Assembly: GCF_003610295.1 (NCBI RefSeq)
Contig: NZ_RAPV01000001.1
Location: 2,728,001-2,792,000, forward strand
Direction: 5' to 3'
DNA from: Paraburkholderia sp. BL23I1N1
GTDB taxonomy: Bacteria > Pseudomonadota > Gammaproteobacteria > Burkholderiales > Burkholderiaceae
DNA: 64,000 nt
Part shown: positions 1 through 7,380 of the stretch, in pieces
Numbering within the stretch: position 1 is the first letter of the stretch
How the letters are laid out: each line of letters opens with the position of its first letter
Position numbers and translations under genes: made by a program
The notes under the pieces: generated by a model
Seen by the model: only the letters and a program-made list of their open reading frames with translations
Told to the model about the DNA's origin: nothing
Database searches by the model: none

Positions 1-1
1 C

Positions 2-655
2 AACATTCTTGCGGCGCTCATCGAACGCGGGAAGACCGGGCGCAGCCGGCGCATTGATGTATCGATGCTGGAAAGCATGGTCGAGTGGATGAGCTACCCG
101 TTGTACTACACGATGGACGGCCAGACGCCTCCCGAACGCACTGGCGCCTCGCATGCGACGATTTATCCGTACGGTTCGTTCAAGGCCGGCGACGGCAAAA
201 CGGTGATGCTCGGCCTCCAGAACGAACGGGAATGGAAGAGCTTCTGCGAAACGGTGATCCAGAAGCCGGGCCTCGCGGTCGACGCCCGTTTCTGCTCAAA
301 CAGCCGCCGCGTCGCGAACCGCGCCGAACTCGGCCATCTCATCAAGGAAGCGTTCACCAGCCTGACAGCGCGACAGGTCATTGAACGTCTCGAGGAGGCC
401 AGGATTGCAAACGCCCATATGAACGACATGCAGGCGGTCTGGGCGCACGAGCAACTCGTCGCGAGAAAACGCTGGACCCGGGTCGCTACGCCGGCCGGTG
501 AAATCCCCGCCCTGTATCCCCCCGGCCTCACGCAGGAAGACGGCCCCCGCATGGACCCGGTACCCGCGCTTGGCCAACACACCGACATGATTTTGCAGGA
601 GCTTGGGTACGCCGAGGACCGCATTCAGGAGTTGCACCGGACCGGCACAGTCTGA
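2..655 (+). CDS. CaiB/BaiF family (class III) CoA-transferase, C-terminal part
   Basis: This is the C-terminal 217 codons of a class III CoA-transferase; the reading frame is open to the first base, so the start and the N-terminal catalytic Asp lie outside the window. The pattern GRGKTGR..RIDVSMLES near the start and the DARF..N..R region about 40 residues later are family hallmarks. The protein ends with the usual segment carrying the substrate-proximal 'GQHTDMILQELGY'. Family members move CoA between a donor thioester and a carboxylic acid. The next gene with a related theme is the CitE-like lyase on the opposite strand. The CoA acceptor cannot be told from sequence. The ATG at 65 is internal, not the start. 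Confidence 0.9.
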   Translation, partial: NILAALIERGKTGRSRRIDVSMLESMVEWMSYPLYYTMDGQTPPERTGASHATIYPYGSFKAGDGKTVMLGLQNEREWKSFCETVIQKPGLAVDARFCSNSRRVANRAELGHLIKEAFTSLTARQVIERLEEARIANAHMNDMQAVWAHEQLVARKRWTRVATPAGEIPALYPPGLTQEDGPRMDPVPALGQHTDMILQELGYAEDRIQELHRTGTV

Positions 656-832
656 GCTGGTCGCCGGTCGTCCCCGATTGCGCTTTCGATGGGCGGGATA
701 ACCGGCACGAACAGGAACGATTGCGGCGAGAAAGCAGCATTGCTCAAGTCGTCGCGTTGATGCGGAACGGGCTGCGCCCGCTTCGCTGCCAACAACGTAA
801 CAGCCCCCTCTCCGCCGGGGATGGCGATGTGC

Positions 833-1570
833 CTATTCCGACGGCTGATTCGCGGCTGCGGTCCACGCCGCGATGAACGTATCGGCAATCGTGATTGCCA
901 GTTTCTCCCCGGACGACCATTTCCTGGTCTCCAGGTGCATCGGAACGGCTACCGCGCCGTGAATCGCCACAACAAAGCTGTCGGTGGCTAACTTTAGCGG
1001 CATCGGGTAGCACGGCAGCGTATCGAAGAAATCACGGACAGCGGCTCGATACTGCTCGTACGCACGAATGGCCACTTCGGATTGTCCAAATGGGGCGCCA
1101 TCGCCAGACTTCGACATCTCGCCGGTTCGGGGCGAACCAGAGAGCAGGATCTCGTATTGCTCGAAGTGCGCGCGCCAATGACGCAGCATGGTGACTAACA
1201 ATTTGCGAAGGCGCGCGGCAGGGTCCGTCCCGCGCTGTGCCACCGCGGCAATCTCGGCGATTGCGTCCGCCAGATCCGTTTCCCTGCTAGCGACAAACAG
1301 CGCTTGCCGGTCGGCGAAGTAGTGATAGACGATAGTTGGGGCGTAACCAGCATCAGCGGCAATGCCTCGCAACGACACCTTGGCGTAGTCCCGCGTCGCA
1401 AAAACGCGTCGGCCGGCCTCGATCAGCGCCTGGCGCACCGCTGCTTTTTCTGTGGGCGAGCGTGCACGCTTCTTCGATATCCGCGTGATCCCTTCCCCGC
1501 GCTGGCCTGCCTCCTCCTGCACAACCACGTCTGCTGGCAACTTTTTCGTTGTACCTCTCATGTATCGCAT
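833..1570 (-). CDS. TetR family transcriptional regulator
   Basis: A 245-residue TetR-type repressor. The N-terminal helix-turn-helix is clear at about residues 50-90 (AGRRVF, SLRGIAADAGYAP, VYHYFADRQALF), after an unusually long basic leader of about 40 residues. A second ATG three codons downstream (1561) is an equally good start. The C-terminal ligand domain aligns with the TetR protein at 26129-26833: both have YHYF/YQYF, a W-x4-EQ(Y/F) segment, an FG(Q)SEV/FGESPV segment and VVLVP/AVAVP. The two therefore look like paralogues. It sits between a CoA-transferase and a Rieske oxygenase relic, so its target is not evident from position. No clear operator was found in the short gap to 1640. 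Confidence 0.85.
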   Translation of the reverse strand: MRYMRGTTKKLPADVVVQEEAGQRGEGITRISKKRARSPTEKAAVRQALIEAGRRVFATRDYAKVSLRGIAADAGYAPTIVYHYFADRQALFVASRETDLADAIAEIAAVAQRGTDPAARLRKLLVTMLRHWRAHFEQYEILLSGSPRTGEMSKSGDGAPFGQSEVAIRAYEQYRAAVRDFFDTLPCYPMPLKLATDSFVVAIHGAVAVPMHLETRKWSSGEKLAITIADTFIAAWTAAANQPSE

Positions 1571-1640
1571 ACGCCTGTTTCACCGATAACCCCTGAGGCT
1601 TCAGATGACCTTTGAGCCCGTCGGCAACACCGATCCTGCG

Positions 1641-1934
1641 CAGGTTCGGCATTTGCGAGTGGTCGGTCCTTGCACGCCAGAAACCGATACAACGCACCTG
1701 AAATTCTCCGCCATGAATCGCGACTTTCCACTCGACAACGCATCCTTGACCGAAACCATTGCTGAGGAGTTTCAAAGGCCGATTCTGGAGGATAAGGTGC
1801 TGATGGAAGACCAGCAGCGCAACTGGCACGGCGATGGCGAGGGCGTCAAGATGATCGATCTGGCTGTTTTTGATCGGGCTCCGCGTGCGGCGAGGCGGAT
1901 GCTGGAGCGCCTGGTCCAGGCCGAGCAGCAGTAA
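1641..1934 (+). pseudogene. C-terminal relic of a Rieske aromatic oxygenase (VanA-like)
   Basis: The last ~95 codons resemble the C-terminal end of vanillate O-demethylase-type Rieske oxygenase large subunits: 'TPETDTTHLKFSAMNRDF', then 'EDKVLMEDQQRNW', then a final 'DRAPRAARRMLERLVQAEQ'. The Rieske [2Fe-2S] domain and the iron ligands, which lie N-terminal in this family, are absent, and the upstream DNA is the antisense of the TetR gene. I read it as a truncated relic, not a functional gene. Confidence 0.6.
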
Positions 1935-2078
1935 GGCTGCTCAGCATTTTATTCTTCCATAGGAAGACGTCTGGCGTTGCACGAACTTTTTTTCGTGGCA
2001 GCCTTTCGTACGTGCTGCCGCGTGCCGACTACACGATATGGGGCGCCTGATGAAGACGTTCCAAATCGAACCGACATG

Positions 2079-2280
2079 TCAACGCTGAGAACCCGTTTCG
2101 TTCGGCGCCGACTCACACAGCAGCGCGATGCACCGCGTCTTTAGCTGCGGTTCGATAAATCGCTTGCCGGCGACACCGAAGCAGCGTCCGTCTCGCGCTT
2201 GCATTCCAATCGTCGACGCATCGGAAAAAATTGTCGACACCCCGTCCACGGCCACCGCGATTCTGCGGACCCCTGCGCGC
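2079..2280 (-). pseudogene. C-terminal relic of a CitE/HpcH-HpaI lyase
   Basis: A minus-strand reading of about 60 residues (AVDGVSTIFSDAS, then DGRCFGVAGKRFIEPQ) matches the C-terminal part of the CitE-like gene at 2623-3455 (PVDGVSTALDDAA, then GRRFGFGGKLCIHPKQ). The Pro/His of the usual 'IHP' is altered to 'IEP'. The frame continues into unrelated sequence at about 2280, where a plus-strand IS5 relic follows. This appears to be a partial second copy left by a duplication or deletion event. It is not a functional gene. Confidence 0.55.
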
Positions 2281-2306
2281 GGAAAATTTGGTTCCCCGAC
2301 CTCGCC

Positions 2307-2516
2307 ATGAATGTCCCCAATGCCGACCAATTTCTGAAGACAGAGAATGCGCAAGTCGGTGCCAACGGCTACCTGCTCAAGGAAGACACGGTGCTCGATG
2401 CTACGCTGATTGCTGCGCCGATTTCGACGAAGAACCATGACGGAGAGCGCGACGCCAAGATGCATCAGACCAAGAAGGGCAACCACCGGCATTTCAGCAT
2501 GAAGGCTTCGATGGAA
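2307..2516 (+). pseudogene. IS5-family transposase fragment
   Basis: About 70 codons read as the middle of an IS5-group DDE transposase: 'LLKEDTVLDATLIAAPISTKN' followed by '[15 protein letters not shown]' and 'HFSMKA', close to the family consensus VDATLIAAPSSTKN / [20 protein letters not shown]. The first catalytic Asp region (VDAT) is present but the rest of the gene and the terminal inverted repeats were not found. It lies between two CitE copies, which suggests that an IS insertion caused the rearrangement here. Confidence 0.6.
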
Positions 2517-2622
2517 ACCCACGGCCAGTTGCAAACATTGTTGTGAATGGAGCCGCGAACCGCCACGAGCGGGTCGCGGCCTCGCTATCGACACACGTGG
2601 GCAACGAGCCAAGTGCCCTATC

Positions 2623-3455
2623 TCACGTGGCACCCATGATCTGCCTTGCTTTACGAATTACTGGCAAATCCACCATTTTTCCATCGAGTTGGACTGCCGC
2701 ACCCCCGCTCAATTCGATCGCTTCCAGCACACGCCGCGCCCACGTTTGCTCCGCATTGCTCCACGCGTACGCGCAATGCACCGGGTCGATCTGCTTTGGA
2801 TGAATGCACAGCTTGCCACCGAAGCCGAAGCGGCGTCCGCGTCGTGCGTCAGCTTCGATGACGGCGGCGTCGTCAAGTGCAGTGCTCACGCCATCGACCG
2901 GTGCCGCAAGATTCGCGAGCCTTGACGCCAGCACGATCTGTGAGCGGAATGCGTTCAGCACTTCGTCATCGCCTTCGATCCCGAGGTCCATCTGAAAATC
3001 CAGCGTGCCGAATACCATGCGGGTGACGTGCGGCGAGCCGCATAGCTCGCTCACATTCGCGATGCCACGCGCGGTTTCGATGATCGGCAGCACGGTTAAG
3101 CCGCCATGTGCGTGCGCGAGCACCGCTTCTATCTGCGTCCGCATTTCGGCTTTCGGCAACACGATACCGGCAACGCCGGCGTGACCGGCGAGCGCGGCCA
3201 CGTCGTCGGCGAACCACGGTGTATCGAAGGCGTTGATACGTACCATCACGCATCGCGCCTCACCGGACGCACCAGCCACGGTCAACGCGTCGAGCACGCG
3301 AACCACCGCCGTGCGCGCAGCGGGTTTGTCCTCGGGGGCACAGCGTCTTCGAGGTCGAGAATCACTGCATCGGCACCCGCGGCGCGCGCCTTGTCGAACC
3401 GCTCGTGCCGGTTGCCCGGCACGAACAGATACGATCGCGGCAACCCGGCGCTCAC
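2623..3455 (-). pseudogene. CitE/HpcH-HpaI family acyl-CoA lyase, single-base frameshift
   Basis: A member of the citrate-lyase-beta / malyl-CoA / citramalyl-CoA lyase family (TIM barrel, Mg-dependent C-C cleavage of a 3-hydroxyacyl-CoA). The main frame from about residue 40 on is intact: 'APEDKPAART', 'VRINAFDTPWF', 'IVLPKAE', 'PIIETARGI', 'GTLDFQMDLG', 'GGKLCIHPKQ'. The true N-terminus (GLPRSYLFVPGNRHERF, then ADAVILDLEDAV) is in another frame and begins at a GTG (3455) whose GTGA overlaps the stop of the MmgE/PrpD gene, indicating translational coupling. The two frames meet in a run of five G at 3334-3338, where one base is missing. Either the gene is inactivated or this is a sequencing error. 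The coupling suggests a pathway step shared with the MmgE/PrpD protein. Confidence 0.8.
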
Positions 3456-4885
3456 GCAGCCCCCCTGGCTGTCTCGCTGACGTTAGCGGCTGCCTGAGCA
3501 CTCGCATCGAGCTCAGCCACACCGCCCCCCTCGAGCACTCCCGTCACACGTGGCTGCGATACGATCTGCCACGCGCGATCCAGCAGCCGCGACACTTCCT
3601 CTTGCGATGCCGCACCGGAGAACGCCACGAGACGTCGCAGCTTCGTCGCCAGTTCGTCGCGCGACAGCGTGTTGCCCGGATCCCCCTTCGGTTCATCGAC
3701 GCGGCCTGCGAGCGTGCGCCCGTCCCGAGTCGTCACCGTCACCTTGCCGATCCAGCGCGCCGGATACGCGTAGTCGACTTCATCGTCGTAGACCATCGGC
3801 ACCTTGTCGCGAAATGTGGCAATCGTGTCCGCAGAAAAGTCATTTTCGAACTCCGAAACGCCCGCATAGCCGTGATGCACAACAAGACCCAACACCGTGC
3901 CCATGTTGAACTCCGCCTGATGCACGGTGCTCGGCACAACTACCACGCCAAGCACGTCGAGTGCGCCCTGATGCACATGCGCCGTGACGTTCACGATGTC
4001 GTCCGGCGCGAGGGCATGTTGCCGGACCACCGCAAACAATGCGTCGGCGGCCGGGTGCGTGTGGCGGCACGCGGCGTAATACTTGAACGACGTCTCCGCG
4101 GTCGCCCAGCGTGTGCCGAGACCATCGGTGAGACGTGCCGGATCGGCGTCGGTCGACATGCCGGCAGCCACCCCCTTGTCGCCTTCGAGAATTCGCGTCG
4201 CGCCCTTGAAGCCGTCGGCGGCAAATTGCGCGGCCATCAGCCCATTTGCAGCGGCCATCGCCGTATGCAACTGCTTCGAATCGGCCGCGTCGCGCAAGAA
4301 CTCCCATAGTCCGCTCGCCTGCGTGCCCGCCGAGCCGAACGCGTCGACCATCTGTGACGGCGTGAGGCCAAGCAGCCGTCCCGCGGTCGCCGCTGCGGCC
4401 AGCGTGCCGGCAGTGTCGGTCGTGTGAAATACCTTGTAGTGGGAGCGCCCGAGGAACTCACCGATGCGGATACCGGTTTCATAACCCACCACGACAGCAG
4501 CGATAAACCCGCGGCCCGACACATGATGCGCCTGTGCCAACGCGAGCGCGACAGGAAACACGACGGTCGCCGGATGGAACACCGATCCATTGTGCACGTC
4601 GTCCTGTTCGGCAAAGTGCGAAGCCGCCGCGTTCACCATCGCCGCGAAATACGGCGTTGCGCGCGTGCGGTCGATCAAGACTTCCGATGGACCTTCCAAC
4701 CCGCCGCCCGCCCCGCGCGCAAACTGCGCGATCGTTTCGACGGGCCGCGCGCCTTTGCCGGCAAGCGCCGCGCCAAGCCAGTCCACATACAGATTCACAG
4801 TACGTTCGACGACACCCGACGGGATGCTTTCGAAGTCCAGTTGCGCGGCAAATGTCGCGAGGGCGAGGCTTGGGTGATCGGCCAT
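3452..4885 (-). CDS. MmgE/PrpD family protein (2-methylcitrate dehydratase-like)
   Basis: About 477 residues. The N-terminal half is the all-helical MmgE/PrpD domain (VNLYVDWLGAALAGKGARP, then AAMVNAAASHFAEQDDVH, then HPATVVFPVALALAQ, then VVVGYETGIRIGEFLG); the C-terminal half carries FKYYAACRHTHPAADA and the closing mixed domain. The family includes 2-methylcitrate dehydratase, cis-aconitate decarboxylase and many enzymes of unknown substrate. I prefer the ATG at 4885 (MADHPSLALATF), because the longer frame would use a TTG at 4903 without a ribosome site. The stop overlaps the GTG of the CitE-like gene by 4 bases. Two further, more distant family members lie at 38768 and 44668. Confidence 0.88.
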   Translation of the reverse strand: MADHPSLALATFAAQLDFESIPSGVVERTVNLYVDWLGAALAGKGARPVETIAQFARGAGGGLEGPSEVLIDRTRATPYFAAMVNAAASHFAEQDDVHNGSVFHPATVVFPVALALAQAHHVSGRGFIAAVVVGYETGIRIGEFLGRSHYKVFHTTDTAGTLAAAATAGRLLGLTPSQMVDAFGSAGTQASGLWEFLRDAADSKQLHTAMAAANGLMAAQFAADGFKGATRILEGDKGVAAGMSTDADPARLTDGLGTRWATAETSFKYYAACRHTHPAADALFAVVRQHALAPDDIVNVTAHVHQGALDVLGVVVVPSTVHQAEFNMGTVLGLVVHHGYAGVSEFENDFSADTIATFRDKVPMVYDDEVDYAYPARWIGKVTVTTRDGRTLAGRVDEPKGDPGNTLSRDELATKLRRLVAFSGAASQEEVSRLLDRAWQIVSQPRVTGVLEGGGVAELDASAQAAANVSETARGAA

Positions 4886-5129
4886 GAAAGTCTGGATTTC
4901 CAAGTGTTGCGTTAAATTTTTTGAATGGTGTTCAGTCGAAAAGCACGCGCTGGTATCGATTAATCACGCCAGCAGCGCACTGCCGCGCATCGTCGAATAA
5001 CCTTCCCAGAATTTCGCCGACATCTCAGTGCTGCCGCCGGCCACGGACAGCATGGCGACAAAAAATCCCCCGCCCTCCGGAATTCTGGAGAACGACCGAT
5101 CACAAAGATGAGTCTTTTCAAACGGCCTC

Positions 5130-6203
5130 TCAGAAGGAATGCCGTATCCCGATGTTGCCGCCGACGGAGGTGCCTGATACCTCTCTGATAAAGCTTACGT
5201 TGTTCACGGCCAGTCCGGTGTTCATTGCACCGTGATTGTTCACAACCGCGACCTGAGCATAAAGTGACGTTCGCTTGGAAGCATAGTAGTCCGTCCCCAC
5301 GGCGGCTAGCACCGAGTGATTCGATGTGTCGTTTCGGTCACTGGTGTACCACACGCCACCATTCACATCGACAAAAGGCGTGATCTGATATTTGGCTCCG
5401 CCCCCATAGACATTGGCATTGAAAGAGTGAGCCACTTTGTAATTGACAAAGGAAGCCTTGACGATCAAAGGTCCGAACGTATACGCGGCTCCCACGGTTC
5501 GCCCTTCGAACGCAACGGTGGTTGGGACGGGAGTCTGGACTGTGCCTCCACTATTTCCGTCATAGAACGCCGCGTTGATCATGAGCGAGGCATTTTCATA
5601 CTTGAGACTGGTTGACCACTGACGTCCAGCCGAAAAATCGCCCGCCTTCCCACCGAGCGCGAGCATCGCTTGCCCCTGGAAACCCGCAAGCTTTGGGCTC
5701 GTGTACGACACCGCGTTGGAATTGAAGGCGCCGGTGACGGCCACGTTATCGCCATAGAGCACCAAACCGCTGCCGAATTCGGAATGCTGACGGGGATCGG
5801 ATGCGTACAGGGCGGTGAAAAACGGAGAAAATTGCAAGCCAGCCTTGACCATACCAAAGTTTCCCTCGAGCCCAACCCAGGCCTGCCGTCCGAAGAAGTT
5901 TCCATTGGAGCTGTTGAAACCACCATTGGTCATGTTGATACCACTTTCGATCTTAAACTCCGCCTTCATTCCTGAGCCGAGGTCCTCGACACCCTGAATG
6001 CCGAACAACGACGGCCCATTGCCGGCGTCGGCCACGGCGAATGTCTTGCCTGCATTGCCACCCGACGCATTCACCGTCTTGCTGGAAAATTGAATTGCGG
6101 CGCCAGCGATCCCGTATAGCGTAACGCTGGACTGAGCGTGCGATGTACTGGCCATTGCAACGAAGATGGCGCTCGTCGCGAGTTTCATTTTGCTTATCTT
6201 CAT
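5130..6203 (-). CDS. Outer-membrane trimeric porin (Gram-negative porin family)
   Basis: A 357-residue general porin of the beta-proteobacterial OmpC-like type. A signal peptide of about 23 residues (MKISKMKLATSAIFVAMASTSHA) is followed by the mature start QSSVTLYGIAGA. Typical strands and loops include GIQGVEDLGSGMKAEFKIE, FFGRQAWVGLEGNFG and a terminal GNIGIRHSF ending in Phe, the BAM recognition residue. It follows the LDI/SCO cluster on the same strand after a 191-bp AT-rich gap (6204-6394) that probably holds its own promoter. It probably carries small polar or aromatic substrates for the neighbouring catabolic genes. A hairpin with a T-rich tail at about 5070-5092 just downstream could be its terminator. 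Confidence 0.93.
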   Translation of the reverse strand: MKISKMKLATSAIFVAMASTSHAQSSVTLYGIAGAAIQFSSKTVNASGGNAGKTFAVADAGNGPSLFGIQGVEDLGSGMKAEFKIESGINMTNGGFNSSNGNFFGRQAWVGLEGNFGMVKAGLQFSPFFTALYASDPRQHSEFGSGLVLYGDNVAVTGAFNSNAVSYTSPKLAGFQGQAMLALGGKAGDFSAGRQWSTSLKYENASLMINAAFYDGNSGGTVQTPVPTTVAFEGRTVGAAYTFGPLIVKASFVNYKVAHSFNANVYGGGAKYQITPFVDVNGGVWYTSDRNDTSNHSVLAAVGTDYYASKRTSLYAQVAVVNNHGAMNTGLAVNNVSFIREVSGTSVGGNIGIRHSF

Positions 6204-6394
6204 CGTCGATATGTCTCCATTTAATTTATAGTATTACTAATTATTTTATATAAACAGACACTAGCTTTGTACGGCGACTACTCCATCACAAGTCTTTTTC
6301 ATTCCGCTGGAAACTCGTCGACCATTAGCGTGCAAGGTGTTTCGTTCCCGATACTGGTTATTCAACTGGAATTGCGCGCGGTCGATTCTGCGGA

Positions 6395-6874
6395 CTAGTC
6401 ACCGCAGGAGTACACTTCGTAGCCGATCGTTCTTTCACCACCAACTGCGCGGTTGCTTCGGCCGCAGTTTTTCAAAATACTCCTGATGCAGGCAAACACG
6501 CTCATAATGCCCGCCATTGCGAGCATCATGAAGATAGGACTCTGTGCGCCGTCTATGAAGTAAAGCACAACGATCTCGGCAGACAACATTTCCAGCAGAA
6601 AGCCCCCCGTACGGACCATCGTACCGATCGGATTTCTGGCGGTCCGACCAAAATCCGTCGCTACAAGGAAGAAAGGTGCAAGCAGCATGCCAAGGTGTGC
6701 AGCTGGCATCATGGCAATGTGCAGGCGAAAGCTATCGACCAGCGAATTCGACGAGCTACAAACGGCGATCACCGATCCTGTTGGATTCCTCAATATATCG
6801 ACGTAAAATCCCAAAACCATGAATGTCACAGAAAAAGCGGTACAAGACCACGGAGAGGTGACACGCCGTGTCAT
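6395..6874 (-). CDS. Small integral membrane protein of unknown function
   Basis: A 159-residue hydrophobic protein with about four predicted membrane helices: AFSVTFMVLGFYVDIL, LHIAMMPAAHLGMLLAPFFL, FLLEMLSAEIVVLYFI, IFMMLAMAGIMSVFAC. I do not recognise the family. Its ATG overlaps the TGA of the upstream SCO1-like gene (ATGA at 6871-6874), so the two are almost certainly co-translated. The C-terminal ~25 residues are cysteine-containing and polar. Because it follows an SCO1-like protein and an LDI-family enzyme, a role in a membrane-associated redox or uptake step is possible, but nothing in the sequence proves it. Confidence 0.65.
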   Translation of the reverse strand: MTRRVTSPWSCTAFSVTFMVLGFYVDILRNPTGSVIAVCSSSNSLVDSFRLHIAMMPAAHLGMLLAPFFLVATDFGRTARNPIGTMVRTGGFLLEMLSAEIVVLYFIDGAQSPIFMMLAMAGIMSVFACIRSILKNCGRSNRAVGGERTIGYEVYSCGD

Positions 6875-7377
6875 CCCGCCCTCTCTGGCAGAACCAACTG
6901 CTTTAATTTTTCCGCAAGCTCCTGCGCATTACCCGCATCGACAAAATGGGCCAGGTAAGCGCCCTTCCGGTCGAGGAGGAAAGAGAATGCGGTATGCGGC
7001 ACCACATACCCGTCCGGCGCATCAGGATCATCTTTGCGTTCCGCGTAAACTTTGTACGTGCTTTTGACAGCAGTTATATGCTCCCGATCCCCCGTCAAGC
7101 CAAGGAAACGCGGATTAGTCCGTTCGAGGAAGGCTTGCATAACTTCTGGGCTATCGCGCTCGGGGTCGACGGTGATGTAGAGAGGTTGAATCTCGTCAGC
7201 CAGGTCCCCGATCAAATCCAGCGCCTGGGAGATCCGCGCAAGTGCGCGCGGACATACCACTTTACAATGCGTGAAGCCGAAAAACAGTAGCGCATACTTT
7301 CCGTGAAAACTAGCATCAGTCACTGGCTGTCTGAAATGATTGGTGAGCGCAAAGGCGCCCCCTACAGGTGCACTCAT
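6871..7377 (-). CDS. SCO1/SenC/PrrC-family thioredoxin-fold protein, soluble
   Basis: A 168-residue SCO-family protein. The copper or redox motif C-x3-C is at C38 and C42 (FGFTHCKVVCPRAL), and the conserved His of the family is H128 (YVVPHTAFSFLLD). 'LYITVDPERDSPEVMQAF' is also typical. Family members bind copper for cytochrome oxidase CuA assembly or act as thiol reductases. Unlike most, this one has no signal peptide or N-terminal membrane anchor, so it should stay in the cytoplasm. Its ATG is three bases after the stop of the LDI-family gene and its ribosome site (GGAG) lies inside that gene's last codons. No cytochrome oxidase genes are nearby, so a thiol-redox role for the cysteine-dependent LDI neighbour is a reasonable guess. 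Confidence 0.85.
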   Translation of the reverse strand: MSAPVGGAFALTNHFRQPVTDASFHGKYALLFFGFTHCKVVCPRALARISQALDLIGDLADEIQPLYITVDPERDSPEVMQAFLERTNPRFLGLTGDREHITAVKSTYKVYAERKDDPDAPDGYVVPHTAFSFLLDRKGAYLAHFVDAGNAQELAEKLKQLVLPERAG

Positions 7378-7380
7378 CGT

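Noticed and set aside
3233..4309. Long plus-strand open frame of 358 codons antisense to the MmgE/PrpD gene
   Set aside because: High-GC antisense shadow; Arg/His-rich translation with no motif, fully covered by well-supported minus-strand genes.
4932..5075. Minus-strand frame with a protein-like end (VAMLSVAGGSTEMSAKFWEG) between MmgE/PrpD and the porin
   Set aside because: It has no start codon, overlaps a probable porin terminator hairpin, and no family could be recognised. It may be a short relic but cannot be supported.
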